Counted from the stretch's first letter, positions 1 to 9,244 are shown. The stretch: 44,224 bases of DNA from Pisciglobus halotolerans (GCF_900113675.1 NZ_FOQE01000019.1:1-44224), one strand, 5' to 3'. Notes: generated by a model from the letters alone, not told the origin. Made by a program: numbers and translations.

Positions 1-148
1 CTCATTGTCAAATCGTAGCACGTTTTAACCATACGTTAGCTGGAACAAAATTAAACAGGGTTCTATTCGTGTAACAAATGTTTGTGGTTTCTAGAAATTT
101 TTATTGTCATTTTTCTTGACTTTACTTGCGTTCATTTCCATCTTTCGT

Positions 149-154
149 TATAAT
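149..154 (+). promoter_or_regulatory. -10 box of trhO
   Basis: A perfect TATAAT lies about 75 bp upstream of the trhO start. No good -35 hexamer is found at 16-18 bp spacing. The rest of the leading 229 bases is AT-rich and holds nothing recognisable. Confidence 0.45.
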
Positions 155-229
155 TTACTGTTAGTATCACTATAGTAAATAGGTGAATGCATCACTTATT
201 TTTAAGTTCGTATGTAGGAGGATTTAGAA

Positions 230-1198
230 ATGTCTAAAGACTATCGAGTATTACTTTATTATAAATATGTCGCAATTGAAAACCCAGAAGCTTTTAGAGA
301 TGAGCATTTGGCATTCTGTAAAAGTCTAAATTTGAAAGGCAGAATTTTAGTTTCTGAAGAAGGACTAAATGGTACTCTTTCAGGAACAATAGCAGAAACG
401 CAACAGTATATGGACGCTATGCATGAAGACCCTCGCTTTGCAGATATGATGTTTAAGATCGACGAAGCTGACGGCCATGCTTTTAAAAAAATGTTTGTTC
501 GCTACCGTCCGGAAATCGTTTCTCTTAACCTTGAAGATGACGTCGATCCAAACAAAGTAACAGGTAAGTATCTGGAGCCTAATGAGTTCCGCGAAGCAAT
601 TTTAGATGAAGATACGATCGTGATCGATGCACGTAACGATTATGAATATGATTTAGGCCACTTTAGAGGCGCTGTTCGTCCTGATATTCGCAACTTCCGT
701 GATTTGCCACAATGGATCAAAGACAACAAAGAAAAATTCATGGATAAAAAAGTGGTTACTTATTGTACAGGTGGTATACGCTGTGAAAAATTCTCAGGCT
801 GGTTGCTAAAAGAAGGTTTTGAAGATGTAGGCCAACTACATGGCGGTATCCACCGTTATGGTACTGACCCTGAAGTCCAAGGCGATTTATGGGACGGTAA
901 AATGTATGTTTTTGACGAACGCATCAGTGTACCGATCAATCGCAAAGAACATGTTGTGATTGGAAAAGATTGGTTTGATGGTACTCCTTGTGAGCGTTAT
1001 GTTAATTGTGCTGATCCAACCTGCAATCGCCAGTTCTTAACATCTGAAGAAAATGAATACAAATATATGCGCAGCTGCTCTCATGAGTGTCGCATTTCTC
1101 CAGAAAACCGCTATGTCAAAGAACATCACCTCAGCCGTGAAGAAGTTGCTGAACGTTTGACAGCCATCGGTGAAAAATTGCCTGAAACAGTTGAATAA
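230..1198 (+). CDS. trhO: tRNA uridine(34) hydroxylase, rhodanese family (TrhO/YbfQ)
   Basis: This 322-aa protein fits the TrhO (UPF0176) family, which makes 5-hydroxyuridine at wobble position 34 of tRNAs in an oxygen-dependent reaction. The N-terminal ~95 residues look like the family's ferredoxin-like domain. A rhodanese domain covers about 122-218, with the catalytic loop CTGGIRC at 179-185 (Cys179). A cysteine-rich tail (C..C....C, then CSHEC) follows at about 252-290, as is usual in the Gram-positive and E. coli forms. The ATG start has a strong TAGGAGG site 8-10 bases upstream. The gene is monocistronic and is followed by its own terminator. Assignment to the family is secure; the tRNA role comes from characterised homologues. 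Confidence 0.93.
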   Translation: MSKDYRVLLYYKYVAIENPEAFRDEHLAFCKSLNLKGRILVSEEGLNGTLSGTIAETQQYMDAMHEDPRFADMMFKIDEADGHAFKKMFVRYRPEIVSLNLEDDVDPNKVTGKYLEPNEFREAILDEDTIVIDARNDYEYDLGHFRGAVRPDIRNFRDLPQWIKDNKEKFMDKKVVTYCTGGIRCEKFSGWLLKEGFEDVGQLHGGIHRYGTDPEVQGDLWDGKMYVFDERISVPINRKEHVVIGKDWFDGTPCERYVNCADPTCNRQFLTSEENEYKYMRSCSHECRISPENRYVKEHHLSREEVAERLTAIGEKLPETVE

Positions 1199-1227
1199 TG
1201 GATAAAGCATGCTTTTGATGTTGATTT

Positions 1228-1265
1228 AAGCAAGGAAACGGTTTTTCCGTCTCCTTGCTTTTTTC
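1228..1265 (+). terminator. Intrinsic terminator of trhO
   Basis: A GC-containing stem (AAGCAAGGA paired with TCCTTGCTT, extended by ACGG/CCGT) is followed by a run of six T. It lies 30 bp after the trhO stop. Confidence 0.85.
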
Positions 1266-1364
1266 GTTTTTCAGCAACAACTATTTTTTTAATGAATTTT
1301 ATTTCCTTTTGATATTTGATATAATAAGCGGAGCTACATAATAATCAAATGGGGTGAACTGAAT

Positions 1365-4190
1365 TTGAAAGATCCACAAAAAAATAAAGGCTTAGCCTTC
1401 TTAAAAAATGTTTCTAACACTGTTCATTCTTTTTTTCGAGAAAGTGGTCATCTTCTAAAAAGAGATTGGAATTTTCTCAAGCTGCATTGGAAACAATCCG
1501 TAGTTCCTTTCCTTCATCGTTTCTTTAGTAAAGTAGATGAAAGTACAAGACATCTCTTTCATCGGTTGCAAGATAACGTCATGCAATGGAAACAGCGCAG
1601 AAACAGTTCTTCATCAACGAAACCTGAACCTGAGTCTACGGAAGAATCTCTAGTTCTAGCTGAAGAAGAGAAGATAGACAAGGAGCCAAATAACCAAGAA
1701 GAAGCGAACGTACAAGAAGAAAAAGGGAAGTTCTCCTCTTCTCTCTGGCACTCATTTATATTTGGATTCAACGTGACTTATAATGTGATTCGAAACCTTA
1801 TTCTGATCATCGCGATATTCTTGATCATCGGCGGCGCTTTTGCTGCTGGAACAGGCGCAGGATTATTTGCATCACTTGTTTCAGGTCAAGAGCCTCCTTC
1901 ATATGAAGAGATGAAAACGGCTATCGGAGATGTGTCGCAAACCTCTAGCATGTATTATGCAAGCGGTGAAATGATCAGCGACTTTAGATCTGATTTAAAG
2001 CGGACATCCATTCCGCTCGATCAAATGTCGGATTACATCGTCAATGGAATCATTGCCACAGAGGACGAATACTTCCGTGAACATAAAGGTGTGGTACCAA
2101 AAGCGATCATGCGTGCGCTTGTTCAGCAAGTTATGGGCTCTAGTGTGACTTCTGGCGGTTCAACGTTGACCCAACAATTGGTCAAACAGCAAATTTTATC
2201 TTCTGAAGTAACCTTTGAGCGAAAGGTAAATGAAATCTTGATCGCTTACCGGCTTGAAAATTATTTTTCAAAAGACGAGATTTTACAATCTTATTTAAAC
2301 ATCTCTCCATTTGGAAGAAATAACCATGGAAACAACATTGCCGGTGTTCATGAAGCAGCTACAGGAATCTTTGGCGTTGAAGCAAGTGAACTTTCGCTTC
2401 CGCAAGCTGCCTTTATCGCTGGTCTTCCGCAAAATCCAATCGTTTATAGCCCTTATACCAATTCTGGACAAATAAAAGAAGATGTTACTGCAGGTTTATC
2501 TCGTAAAAATGAAGTTTTATTCAGAATGTATCGAGAGGGATATATCTCTGAGGATGAGTATAAAGAAGCTAAAGCCTATGATCTGACTCAAGATTTTCTT
2601 TCACGTGAAGATACAGACGCAAAAAACAAATCTTACTTGTATGATGAAGTTGAAAAACAAGCAAGAGAAATCGTCATGGAACAACTTTATACAGCAGATG
2701 GAAAAACAGCAGAAGACATCAGTAAGAACAAAGATCTATATGATAAGTATTATGAAATGGCTGATGATGATATGCGATTAAACGGTTATCAGGTGTACTC
2801 AACCATTGATAAACCGATTTACGATGCTTTCCAACAAGTTGCGGCTAACTATGGCTATACGTTAGGCAGAGACAAAACCGTTACTTATAAAGATAAAAAT
2901 GGACGAACAAAAGTGAGATATGAAGAAGATCCTGAAACAGGGGAAAAAGTAGCCATGAAACGACCAGCCGAAACAGGCGTACAGCTGCTAGATAACACTA
3001 CTGGTGCCATTATCGCTTTTGTCGGCGGTAGAGACTACGAATCGAATATGTATAATCATGCTTTTACGGCTCATCGTCAACCGGGATCCACCATCAAGCC
3101 GTTAGTTGTTTACGCTCCAGCGATTGAAGAAGGCATTCTTACACCAGCTTCAATCATTCCAGATACACGATTGTTTGTCAAAAATGGTAATGAATATAAA
3201 GAAATCACAAACGTTGGCAAGCGGGTTTCTGGAACAAATGTAGACGCTAGAACAGCTTTATCTAAATCTATGAATATTCCTACGACACGTATCTTTTTAG
3301 CAGCTCAAGAGTCAGGCGATCCAACAAAATATCTGCCTCTAATGGGAATCGGCACAGACTCCATACCAGAGAGTGATTATCAAAATGCTTCTCTTGCTCT
3401 AGGTGGTACGAGCAATGGTCCAACGATACTAGAACAAACGAGCGCATTCACGACTTTTGCTAATGGCGGTGTTCATACTGATCCTTACTTGATTGAAAAA
3501 ATCGAAAATGGCAAAGGCGAAGTTATTTATCAGCACGAAACCAAACAAACCAAAGTCTTTTCTCCAGAAACTGCTTACTTAACACTGGATATGATGCGTG
3601 ATGCAATGAATTCTGGAACGGGTAAAGGGACAAAAGATTGGCTAAACTTTAATGCTGATATCTATGGTAAAACAGGTACGACCTCAAGTCAGCGAGATAT
3701 TTGGTTTATCGGCAGTACACCGAATATTACCCTCTCTTCTTGGACAGGCTATGATGATAATATGAGTATCGATACAGAAGGCGGTACAAGTGCAAGTATC
3801 CGCAACAGAAGATATTGGGCTCGTTTGATGAACGCAATCTATGAAACCAACCCTACTGTTTTAGGCACAGATCTGACTTTCAAACAACCTGAAGGAATCA
3901 AAACAGAGACCGTCTTGACTGAAACTGGTATGAAACCAGGAGAAGTAACTGTACCAAGTGGATCAGTTGCTGCAGCACAAAAATATGCTGAGCAGCGGAA
4001 AAAATCTCAGCCAGGTGCGCCTGATACTTCTGCCGGAACGTGGTTGCCGGATGGCACAAAGATCACGATCAACGGAGACACTAAACAAGACATCTTTTCT
4101 AGTCATCATCTGCCGGGGGTAACAAAATACAATTTCTTGATCCATGGACCAGCTGATGAACAAAATCTTTTCTGGAAAAATAAACGTTAA
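1365..4190 (+). CDS. pbp2A: Class A penicillin-binding protein (PBP2a type), transglycosylase-transpeptidase
   Basis: This is a bifunctional peptidoglycan synthase of 941 aa. It polymerises lipid II and cross-links stem peptides at the outer face of the membrane. A long charged cytoplasmic region (1-~140) precedes one membrane segment at about 141-170. The GT51 transglycosylase carries the catalytic-Glu motif TEDEYF (Glu233). The transpeptidase has all three motifs: STIK (Ser575, Lys578), SMN (635-637) and KTGTT (769-773). The start is TTG with GGGGTGA 8 bases upstream; an upstream in-register ATG is followed at once by TGA. A TATAAT lies at 1320-1325. Neighbouring ccpA matches the enterococcal arrangement as I recall it. 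The unusually long basic N-terminal tail is notable. Which of the three enterococcal class A PBPs this is was not proven. Confidence 0.93.
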   Translation: MKDPQKNKGLAFLKNVSNTVHSFFRESGHLLKRDWNFLKLHWKQSVVPFLHRFFSKVDESTRHLFHRLQDNVMQWKQRRNSSSSTKPEPESTEESLVLAEEEKIDKEPNNQEEANVQEEKGKFSSSLWHSFIFGFNVTYNVIRNLILIIAIFLIIGGAFAAGTGAGLFASLVSGQEPPSYEEMKTAIGDVSQTSSMYYASGEMISDFRSDLKRTSIPLDQMSDYIVNGIIATEDEYFREHKGVVPKAIMRALVQQVMGSSVTSGGSTLTQQLVKQQILSSEVTFERKVNEILIAYRLENYFSKDEILQSYLNISPFGRNNHGNNIAGVHEAATGIFGVEASELSLPQAAFIAGLPQNPIVYSPYTNSGQIKEDVTAGLSRKNEVLFRMYREGYISEDEYKEAKAYDLTQDFLSREDTDAKNKSYLYDEVEKQAREIVMEQLYTADGKTAEDISKNKDLYDKYYEMADDDMRLNGYQVYSTIDKPIYDAFQQVAANYGYTLGRDKTVTYKDKNGRTKVRYEEDPETGEKVAMKRPAETGVQLLDNTTGAIIAFVGGRDYESNMYNHAFTAHRQPGSTIKPLVVYAPAIEEGILTPASIIPDTRLFVKNGNEYKEITNVGKRVSGTNVDARTALSKSMNIPTTRIFLAAQESGDPTKYLPLMGIGTDSIPESDYQNASLALGGTSNGPTILEQTSAFTTFANGGVHTDPYLIEKIENGKGEVIYQHETKQTKVFSPETAYLTLDMMRDAMNSGTGKGTKDWLNFNADIYGKTGTTSSQRDIWFIGSTPNITLSSWTGYDDNMSIDTEGGTSASIRNRRYWARLMNAIYETNPTVLGTDLTFKQPEGIKTETVLTETGMKPGEVTVPSGSVAAAQKYAEQRKKSQPGAPDTSAGTWLPDGTKITINGDTKQDIFSSHHLPGVTKYNFLIHGPADEQNLFWKNKR

Positions 4191-4205
4191 AACAAAAAAA
4201 TAGGC

Positions 4206-4243
4206 AAAAAAAGGAGCTGGGATATTTCCCAACTCCTTTTTTT
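4206..4243. terminator. Bidirectional terminator between the PBP gene and ccpA
   Basis: A stem (AAAAAAAGGAG.TGGG with CCCA.CTCCTTTTTTT) lies between two convergent genes, with A and T runs on opposite sides. It can therefore end transcription in both directions. Confidence 0.85.
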
Positions 4244-4283
4244 CATTTCATTGAATCATTATTTTTTCATTCTAAAAACTGAT

Positions 4284-5291
4284 TTATTCGCCCTTAGTTG
4301 TTCCTCTATTGGCAATGTTATATGGCAAGACGATTGTTTTTTCATCTGTTTCTTCTTTGTTCATCAACTTGGTCAACAAACGCATCGCAACTGCTCCAAT
4401 ATCATATAAAGGTTGTGTGATCGTGCTGAGTTTAGGACGAACCATTTCAGTTAACTTAGAATTATTGGCTGTAAAAATCTCAAATTCTTCTGGTACTTGA
4501 ACGCCTCGATCCAATGCACCGTTCATTAGACCAACAGCTAATTCATCATCTCCGACAAAAGCAGCTGTCGCTCCAGCTTCTTCTACTTTTTCGTAAATGG
4601 CTTCTCCAGAAATAAAGCTGTAGTCAGCTTCAAATACTAGACTCTCATCAAATGGAATATGTGCTTTTTCAAGAGCAGCTTTGTAACCATTCAAACGGTA
4701 AATGCCATTGATCGGTTCCATTCGGCTTCCTGAAACAAAAGCAACTCTTTCATTTCCAGCAGCAATTAAGTTTGTCACACTTTGTTCAGTTGCACTTTCA
4801 TAATCGATATTCACACTACCGACCTGTTCATCTGGATCAACTGTTCCAGCCAAAACGACAGGCGTCTTCGAGCGTGAAAATTCTGCTCTCAATTCATCCG
4901 TGATTTTGTGTCCCATATAGATAATACCATCTACTTGTTTAGCAAGAAGTGTATTCAATACTTGAACTTCTTTTGGATCATTTTGGTCAGAATTTGCTAA
5001 AATAATGTTGTATTTATACATACTTGCAATATCATCTATCCCACGAGCCAAAGAAGAAAAATATAGATTCGTTACATCAGGAATGATCACACCGACTGTT
5101 GTTGTTTTTTTGCTGGCCAATCCACGTGCTACTGCATTGGGACGGTAATCTAAGCGATCAATCACTTCCAAAACTTTTTTTCTTGTGGTTGGTTTTACAT
5201 TCGGGTTGCCATTTACTACACGGGAAACGGTAGCCATTGAAACATTCGCTTCTCTAGCCACGTCATAGATCGTAATTGTTTGTTTTTCCAT
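4284..5291 (-). CDS. ccpA: Catabolite control protein A (LacI family regulator)
   Basis: This 335-aa LacI/GalR regulator mediates carbon catabolite repression and activation by binding cre sites together with HPr(Ser-P). The N-terminal helix-turn-helix (about 6-27, [19 protein letters not shown]) and hinge are typical. A periplasmic-binding-like effector and dimerisation domain (about 60-330) follows. The length equals the usual CcpA length. The ATG start has AGAGGAG 9 bases upstream. The gene is divergent from pepQ, an arrangement conserved in lactobacilli and enterococci, and the shared intergenic region carries cre-like sequences. Autoregulation is therefore likely but is inferred. Confidence 0.95.
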   Translation of the reverse strand: MEKQTITIYDVAREANVSMATVSRVVNGNPNVKPTTRKKVLEVIDRLDYRPNAVARGLASKKTTTVGVIIPDVTNLYFSSLARGIDDIASMYKYNIILANSDQNDPKEVQVLNTLLAKQVDGIIYMGHKITDELRAEFSRSKTPVVLAGTVDPDEQVGSVNIDYESATEQSVTNLIAAGNERVAFVSGSRMEPINGIYRLNGYKAALEKAHIPFDESLVFEADYSFISGEAIYEKVEEAGATAAFVGDDELAVGLMNGALDRGVQVPEEFEIFTANNSKLTEMVRPKLSTITQPLYDIGAVAMRLLTKLMNKEETDEKTIVLPYNIANRGTTKGE

Positions 5292-5329
5292 TTATTCGTG
5301 CTCCTCTTTTTTTATTCTTTATCTTATTC

Positions 5330-5350
5330 TTGATAGTAACAATCTATCAA
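5330..5350. promoter_or_regulatory. 7-7-7 inverted repeat upstream of ccpA
   Basis: TTGATAG and CTATCAA form a perfect 7-bp inverted repeat around a 7-base spacer. It lies about 40 bp upstream of the ccpA start and overlaps the region where a -35/-10 pair (TTGATA, then TAAGAT on the minus strand) can be drawn. It looks like an operator, but the binding protein is unknown. Confidence 0.4.
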
Positions 5351-5364
5351 AATCAAAGGATAAA

Positions 5365-5378
5365 TGCAAGCGTTTTAT
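5365..5378. promoter_or_regulatory. cre-like site in the ccpA-pepQ intergenic region
   Basis: TGCAAGCGTTTTAT matches most of the catabolite-responsive element consensus (TGNAANCGNNWNCA), failing only at the last CA. It lies in the divergent ccpA/pepQ region, where cre sites are known in related genera. Confidence 0.5.
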
Positions 5379-5411
5379 TTAAGTTTTCATGAAATTTTCA
5401 CATATTTTTTC

Positions 5412-5426
5412 AAAAAGCGCTTCCTT
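5412..5426. promoter_or_regulatory. Second cre-like site in the ccpA-pepQ intergenic region
   Basis: AAAAAGCGCTTCC has the central AAGCGCTT core of a cre but diverges from the consensus at both ends. It lies about 85-95 bp upstream of pepQ and about 50 bp upstream of a TACAAT at about 5466. Confidence 0.4.
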
Positions 5427-5508
5427 TTTTTCTCCTTCTACATAGGTTTCTAGTCAGTGAAGTGGTACAATAAAGGAGTAAAAAAAGTAGGAAAGAAGGA
5501 ATGTCCTG

Positions 5509-6606
5509 ATGAAAAAACAATTACAACAATTTAAAACGTGGTTGATAGAGCAAAATATTGATGGAGCTTTTTTAAATGATCCGGCCACTGTTGCTTACTT
5601 AACAGGTTACCAGAGTGATCCACATGAACGCATTCTAGCTCTGCTGGTTTTCCCTCATGAAGCACCTTTTTTATTCACACCAGCATTAGAAATAGAAGAT
5701 GCTAAAAACAGTGAATGGGATCAAGATGTTTTTGGATACTTAGACAATGAAAATCCTTGGGCTGTGATCGCCTCTCATATTAATGAGCGCGTTTCCGATT
5801 TTAAAAAGATGGCAGTTGAAAAAAACTTTCTTACACTTGATCGATTTGAAGCACTAAAAAATCTTTACCCTTCCGTTGAGGTTCAAGACGCTTCTTCTAT
5901 TATTCAACAAATGCAGCTGATTAAAACGGAAGACGAAATCAAGAAAATGGTTGAAGCCGGCGAATGGGCTGACAAAGCTTTGGAAATCGGTTTTCAGTCC
6001 CTTGAGGCAGGAAAATCAGAACAAGAAATTGTTGCTGAGATCGAGTATCAATTGAAAAAGATGGGTATCCGCGAAATGAGTTTTGAAACGATGGTCTTGA
6101 CTGGTGACAATGCAGCTAGCCCGCACGGTGTTCCAGGAGAAAGAAAAATTCAAAAAGGCGATTTGGTTTTATTTGACTTAGGTGTTGTTTGGAAAGGATA
6201 TACAAGCGATGTTACCCGTACGGTCAGTTATGGTATGGCCTCTGAAGAAGCTGCACACATCTATGAAATCGTGTTAAAAGCTCATGAAGAAGCCCTTGCT
6301 GCAGTCAAACCGGGCGTCAAAGCCAGTACTTTAGACAAAATTGCTCGTGATATCATCACTGAAGCTGGTTATGGGGAATATTTCAATCATCGCTTAGGGC
6401 ATGGATTAGGCAGCTCTGTCCATGAGTTTCCTTCTATCATGGAGGGAAATGATATGCTGATCCAAGAAGGCATGTGCTTTTCGATCGAACCTGGTATTTA
6501 TGTACCAGGAGTTGCCGGTGTACGCATCGAAGACTGTTTGTATGTGACATCAGATGGCTGTGAAGTCTTTACCCATACACCAAAAACTTTTACAGTTATT
6601 GACTGA
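5509..6606 (+). CDS. pepQ: Xaa-Pro dipeptidase (prolidase), M24B family
   Basis: A cytoplasmic metallopeptidase of 365 aa that releases proline from Xaa-Pro dipeptides. A creatinase-like N-terminal domain (1-~130) precedes the pita-bread catalytic domain. All five metal ligands are visible: Asp223 and Asp234 (DLG...TSDVTRT), His298 (HRLGHGLG), Glu327 (IEPG) and Glu341 (RIED). The length is typical. The ATG start follows a GGAAAGAAGGAA purine-rich site. The promoter region is shared with divergent ccpA, so CcpA control is plausible. The gene is monocistronic and ends at a terminator shared with convergent ytxH. Confidence 0.94.
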   Translation: MKKQLQQFKTWLIEQNIDGAFLNDPATVAYLTGYQSDPHERILALLVFPHEAPFLFTPALEIEDAKNSEWDQDVFGYLDNENPWAVIASHINERVSDFKKMAVEKNFLTLDRFEALKNLYPSVEVQDASSIIQQMQLIKTEDEIKKMVEAGEWADKALEIGFQSLEAGKSEQEIVAEIEYQLKKMGIREMSFETMVLTGDNAASPHGVPGERKIQKGDLVLFDLGVVWKGYTSDVTRTVSYGMASEEAAHIYEIVLKAHEEALAAVKPGVKASTLDKIARDIITEAGYGEYFNHRLGHGLGSSVHEFPSIMEGNDMLIQEGMCFSIEPGIYVPGVAGVRIEDCLYVTSDGCEVFTHTPKTFTVID

Positions 6607-6616
6607 TCAAGAAGAT

Positions 6617-6651
6617 AAAAAAAGAAGCTGAATCACATCAGCTTCTTTTTT
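6617..6651. terminator. Bidirectional terminator between pepQ and ytxH
   Basis: AAGAAGCTGA and TCAGCTTCTT form a perfect stem flanked by A and T runs between convergent genes. Confidence 0.88.
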
Positions 6652-6663
6652 CGTTTTCGCTCC

Positions 6664-7239
6664 TTAGATACCAACATTTGTATTCGTTGTTTTCTTGTCT
6701 GTATCTTTATCTGCATTTTCAGTTGTTTGTTCAGAGCTTGTATTTTCTGTGCTATATTTTGGCTCTTCCCCTGCTTTTTTTAAGTCGTAATCAAAATCCA
6801 TTGTTTTTTCTTCGGCTTCTTTTTTCATTTTATCTGTATTGAAGTCAGATTTAGAAGAAGATTTGTCATCTTTCATTTTTGATGCAGCTTCATCTTTCAT
6901 ATCTTTAGCCATATCTTTTTCGCCTTCATAAACTTTGCCGGCTGCATCTTTTACATCGTCAGTTGTAGAAGACAATTGTGACTTCATATTATTGGCTGTT
7001 TCTTTCAAGCTGTCTACTACATCGTCTTTTGCATCTTTAGCTGTTTCTTTTAAATCAGAACCTTTGTCACGAGCGACATTAGAATAATCTTGTACAGAGC
7101 CTTTTGCTCGTTCAACTTCTTGGTTTAAGTCTTTACGTAATTCTTTTCCTGATTTAGGAGCAAATAGTAATGCTGTTACACTTGCTGCAGCAGCTCCAAT
7201 AACTGCACCTAACAGAAATCCGCTATTTTTTTTGTTCAT
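6664..7239 (-). CDS. ytxH: YtxH-family membrane-anchored protein
   Basis: This 191-aa protein starts with a short hydrophobic segment (about 7-28, rich in Gly, Ala and Leu), followed by FAPKSGKELR. That is the hallmark of the YtxH family (general stress/envelope protein). The remainder is extremely rich in Lys, Asp, Ser and Glu with helical LEA-like repeats and a low-complexity tail ending in TTNTNVGI. It is probably anchored by the N-terminus. The start has AAGGAAG 7-8 bases upstream. It lies 65 bp after the DUF948 gene and is probably cotranscribed with it. The same ytxG-ytxH pair lies near ccpA in Bacillus subtilis. The biochemical function is unknown. Confidence 0.85.
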   Translation of the reverse strand: MNKKNSGFLLGAVIGAAAASVTALLFAPKSGKELRKDLNQEVERAKGSVQDYSNVARDKGSDLKETAKDAKDDVVDSLKETANNMKSQLSSTTDDVKDAAGKVYEGEKDMAKDMKDEAASKMKDDKSSSKSDFNTDKMKKEAEEKTMDFDYDLKKAGEEPKYSTENTSSEQTTENADKDTDKKTTNTNVGI

Positions 7240-7304
7240 TAAAAATCTTCCTTTCTATTATTTTGTTTCTTTATTCAACCCAGATTTAACATAAGCACTT
7301 TTTG

Positions 7305-7727
7305 TTATCTATCTTTACGTTTGCGATTCATATTCAAAGCAGTCTTCCCTACTTTTGTGACCACGCCAGTTTGTGCCGATCTTTTTGTCACTGTCGCAAC
7401 ACGATCCGTTAGATTACGCGTAGAAGCATTCAAACTAGAAACTGTATCTCCAAGATCTCCTATTGCTTGGAATAAAGGATCTGTCTTGCCCAATTTTCCG
7501 TTAACATCATCTAATGTTGTATTGGATTTATTTAACAATCCTTCCACTTCGATCAGCAAATTATCTGCATCTTTAGTGATGACGCGTAAACTTGAATTGG
7601 CTTCCTTAATGGTTTTAGAAACTTCCCCAACCGTTTTAGAAACTTTCATCAGCACGATCACCAGAAAGACAACCAGCACTGCAAAAGCGATCGCGGCAAT
7701 TAATGCTGCAATTTCTCCACCTGTCAT
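7305..7727 (-). CDS. ytxG: DUF948 membrane protein (YtxG-like)
   Basis: A 140-aa protein with one N-terminal transmembrane helix (about 5-29) and a long amphipathic, coiled-coil-like region with repeating KTVGEVSKTI and SNTTLDDVNGKL segments. It ends in a basic tail, NMNRKRKDR. This is the DUF948/YtxG pattern. The ATG has a GAGGAA site 7 bases upstream. It is the first gene of a two-gene unit with ytxH and has a clear promoter at 7814-7842. In Bacillus the pair responds to envelope and general stress; a similar role here is inferred. Confidence 0.83.
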   Translation of the reverse strand: MTGGEIAALIAAIAFAVLVVFLVIVLMKVSKTVGEVSKTIKEANSSLRVITKDADNLLIEVEGLLNKSNTTLDDVNGKLGKTDPLFQAIGDLGDTVSSLNASTRNLTDRVATVTKRSAQTGVVTKVGKTALNMNRKRKDR

Positions 7728-8035
7728 AACAATTCCTCACTTCCATTGATTTTTTTATTTTTAGAATAGGGTTTCACGCTACTCTAAATGCTTTCTTTGT
7801 TTTGCTCATTTCTAGAATACCATTAAAAAAAATGAACATCAAACAATATGAAATCGTTTGTCCTTTATTTTTTTATCATTTTTTCGCAAACTTTTCTCTA
7901 TAACTTCCTTAACGTTTTTTTCTGTTTCAGCTCAATACGTTAAAAAAATTTTAAATCAGCCTTTTTCTATTTATTTTTTTCATTATTTTGTTACACTTGA
8001 AAAGATGAGTTAAATTGTTTAAAGAGGTGTTTTTT
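7728..8035. other. Divergent ytxG/mscS intergenic region
   Basis: These 308 AT-rich bases hold the ytxG promoter and the mscS ribosome-binding site. I see no additional gene; several T-runs are present without stable stems. Confidence 0.6.
7814..7842 (-). promoter_or_regulatory. Promoter of ytxG-ytxH
   Basis: On the minus strand TTGATG (-35) is followed after 17 bases by TATTCT (-10), with an extended TGG just before the -10. It lies about 90 bp upstream of ytxG. Confidence 0.6.
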
Positions 8036-8938
8036 ATGGATAGTTCTACTATGGACAGTTCTATTACAAATAGTGTTGTACAAGGCGTAGAAGAACAAAC
8101 AAGTCTTTTTGCCAAGTTTTGGCACACGATCAATTGGAATCAAATCATTAAAATGACGATTTCAGCAGCAATTCAGATTATCTTCTTTTTGGCTTTATTT
8201 TTTATTGTTCGTAAGTTGGGAAACTTATTTATTGAGCGTACATTTAAAAAATATCGTGCGAAAAAGTCGATTTCTCCTAATCGTCTGAATACATTGAATT
8301 ACCTTACGCAAAATCTCTTTCAAGGTATTCTAGGTTTCTTGGTGGTTTATGCTATTCTTTCGATCCTAGGTGTTCCAGTCGGATCCTTGTTAGCTGGTGC
8401 TGGTGTGATCGGGTTAGCTTTGTCTCTGGGCGCACAAGGTTTTGTCAGTGATATTGTGAACGGCTTTTTTATTTTGCTAGAAAAGCAGATCGATATCGGG
8501 GATGTAGTCGAATTGGATGAAGTCTCTGGAACTGTAGTGGACGTTAACTTAAAAACAACGCAAGTTAAAAGTTTTGATGGGACTTTAAATTTTATTCCCA
8601 ATCGCTATATTACGATTGTCAGCAATAAATCTCGCGAAGATATGAGAGTCATGATCGAGATTCGTTTATACCCAAACTCAGATATGGAAGTTGTCAATCA
8701 GGTCATACAGTCTGTCAATGCGCGAATGGTTCCAGAATATCCTCAAATTACTGAAGAACCAACAAATAGTGGTCTTATTGATCTAGGGAGTGGACAAACA
8801 GGCATTCGTATTATCATGTATACATTAAATGGTCAACAATATGCCGTACAATATGCCTTTTTCCAAGAATATTTGAATGAACTGACAAAGGCTGGTATTA
8901 AGATACCGATCCACCAATTCAATATCACCCAGCCTTAA
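8036..8938 (+). CDS. Small-conductance mechanosensitive channel (MscS family)
   Basis: This 300-aa protein belongs to the MscS family, inner-membrane channels that release solutes during hypo-osmotic shock. There are three membrane helices at about 32-55, 82-104 and 108-138. The third is Gly/Ala-rich (LLAGAGVIGLALSLGAQGF) and forms the pore-lining helix. The beta domain (about 140-190, VGDVVELDEVSGTVVDVNL-like) and the C-terminal alpha/beta domain follow. I chose the ATG at 8036 because AGAGGTG lies 6 bases upstream; a TTG 21 bases earlier has no ribosome-binding site. The length matches YkuT-like channels. It is monocistronic and is followed by the first copy of the structured repeat element. 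Confidence 0.9.
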   Translation: MDSSTMDSSITNSVVQGVEEQTSLFAKFWHTINWNQIIKMTISAAIQIIFFLALFFIVRKLGNLFIERTFKKYRAKKSISPNRLNTLNYLTQNLFQGILGFLVVYAILSILGVPVGSLLAGAGVIGLALSLGAQGFVSDIVNGFFILLEKQIDIGDVVELDEVSGTVVDVNLKTTQVKSFDGTLNFIPNRYITIVSNKSREDMRVMIEIRLYPNSDMEVVNQVIQSVNARMVPEYPQITEEPTNSGLIDLGSGQTGIRIIMYTLNGQQYAVQYAFFQEYLNELTKAGIKIPIHQFNITQP

Positions 8939-8956
8939 TCTATCCTTTTAAAAGAA

Positions 8957-9238
8957 GGTTCTTCATCTTTTAATGTTGGTAAAGAAATTTCCCCTGACCG
9001 ATGGAGCTACTGACGGAAAACCATGAAAACGCCTTGAGCCAAAAATCGCAGTTCAAGGCTTGCAAGTTTCAAACTTAATATAAATGGCTAAAACCTAACG
9101 CGATGATCATTCACATCGCATCTTTTTTCATAACTAGTAGTAGCCCTATACGCCTCCTGAGATTTCTATAAATGGGATTTTAACAGGTTGAGTTATGTAA
9201 AAGACATCATTTTTTACTGACCAACGTTAAATATTGTA
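8957..9238. repeat. Structured ~280-bp repeat element, copy 1
   Basis: This copy aligns over its whole length with 34688-34963. The ends are inverted repeats (TAATGTTGGT at 8971-8980, ACCAACGTTA at 9220-9229). Inside, further inverted repeats are nested in the same order, and a hairpin pairs CCTTGAG (9032-9038) with TTCAAGG (9052-9058). There is no reading frame of note and no transposase. It occupies the space between convergent mscS and cbpB. It could be a MITE-like element or a structured RNA gene; I do not recognise the family. Confidence 0.75.
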
Positions 9239-9244
9239 AAATCT

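Noticed and set aside
7951-8133. Minus-strand frame over the mscS start
   Set aside because: It overlaps the ribosome-binding site and first codons of mscS, has no site of its own and resembles no protein.
8957-9238. Degenerate insertion sequence with a decayed transposase
   Set aside because: No frame with transposase motifs was found on either strand in either copy, and the internal structure is palindromic throughout rather than coding.
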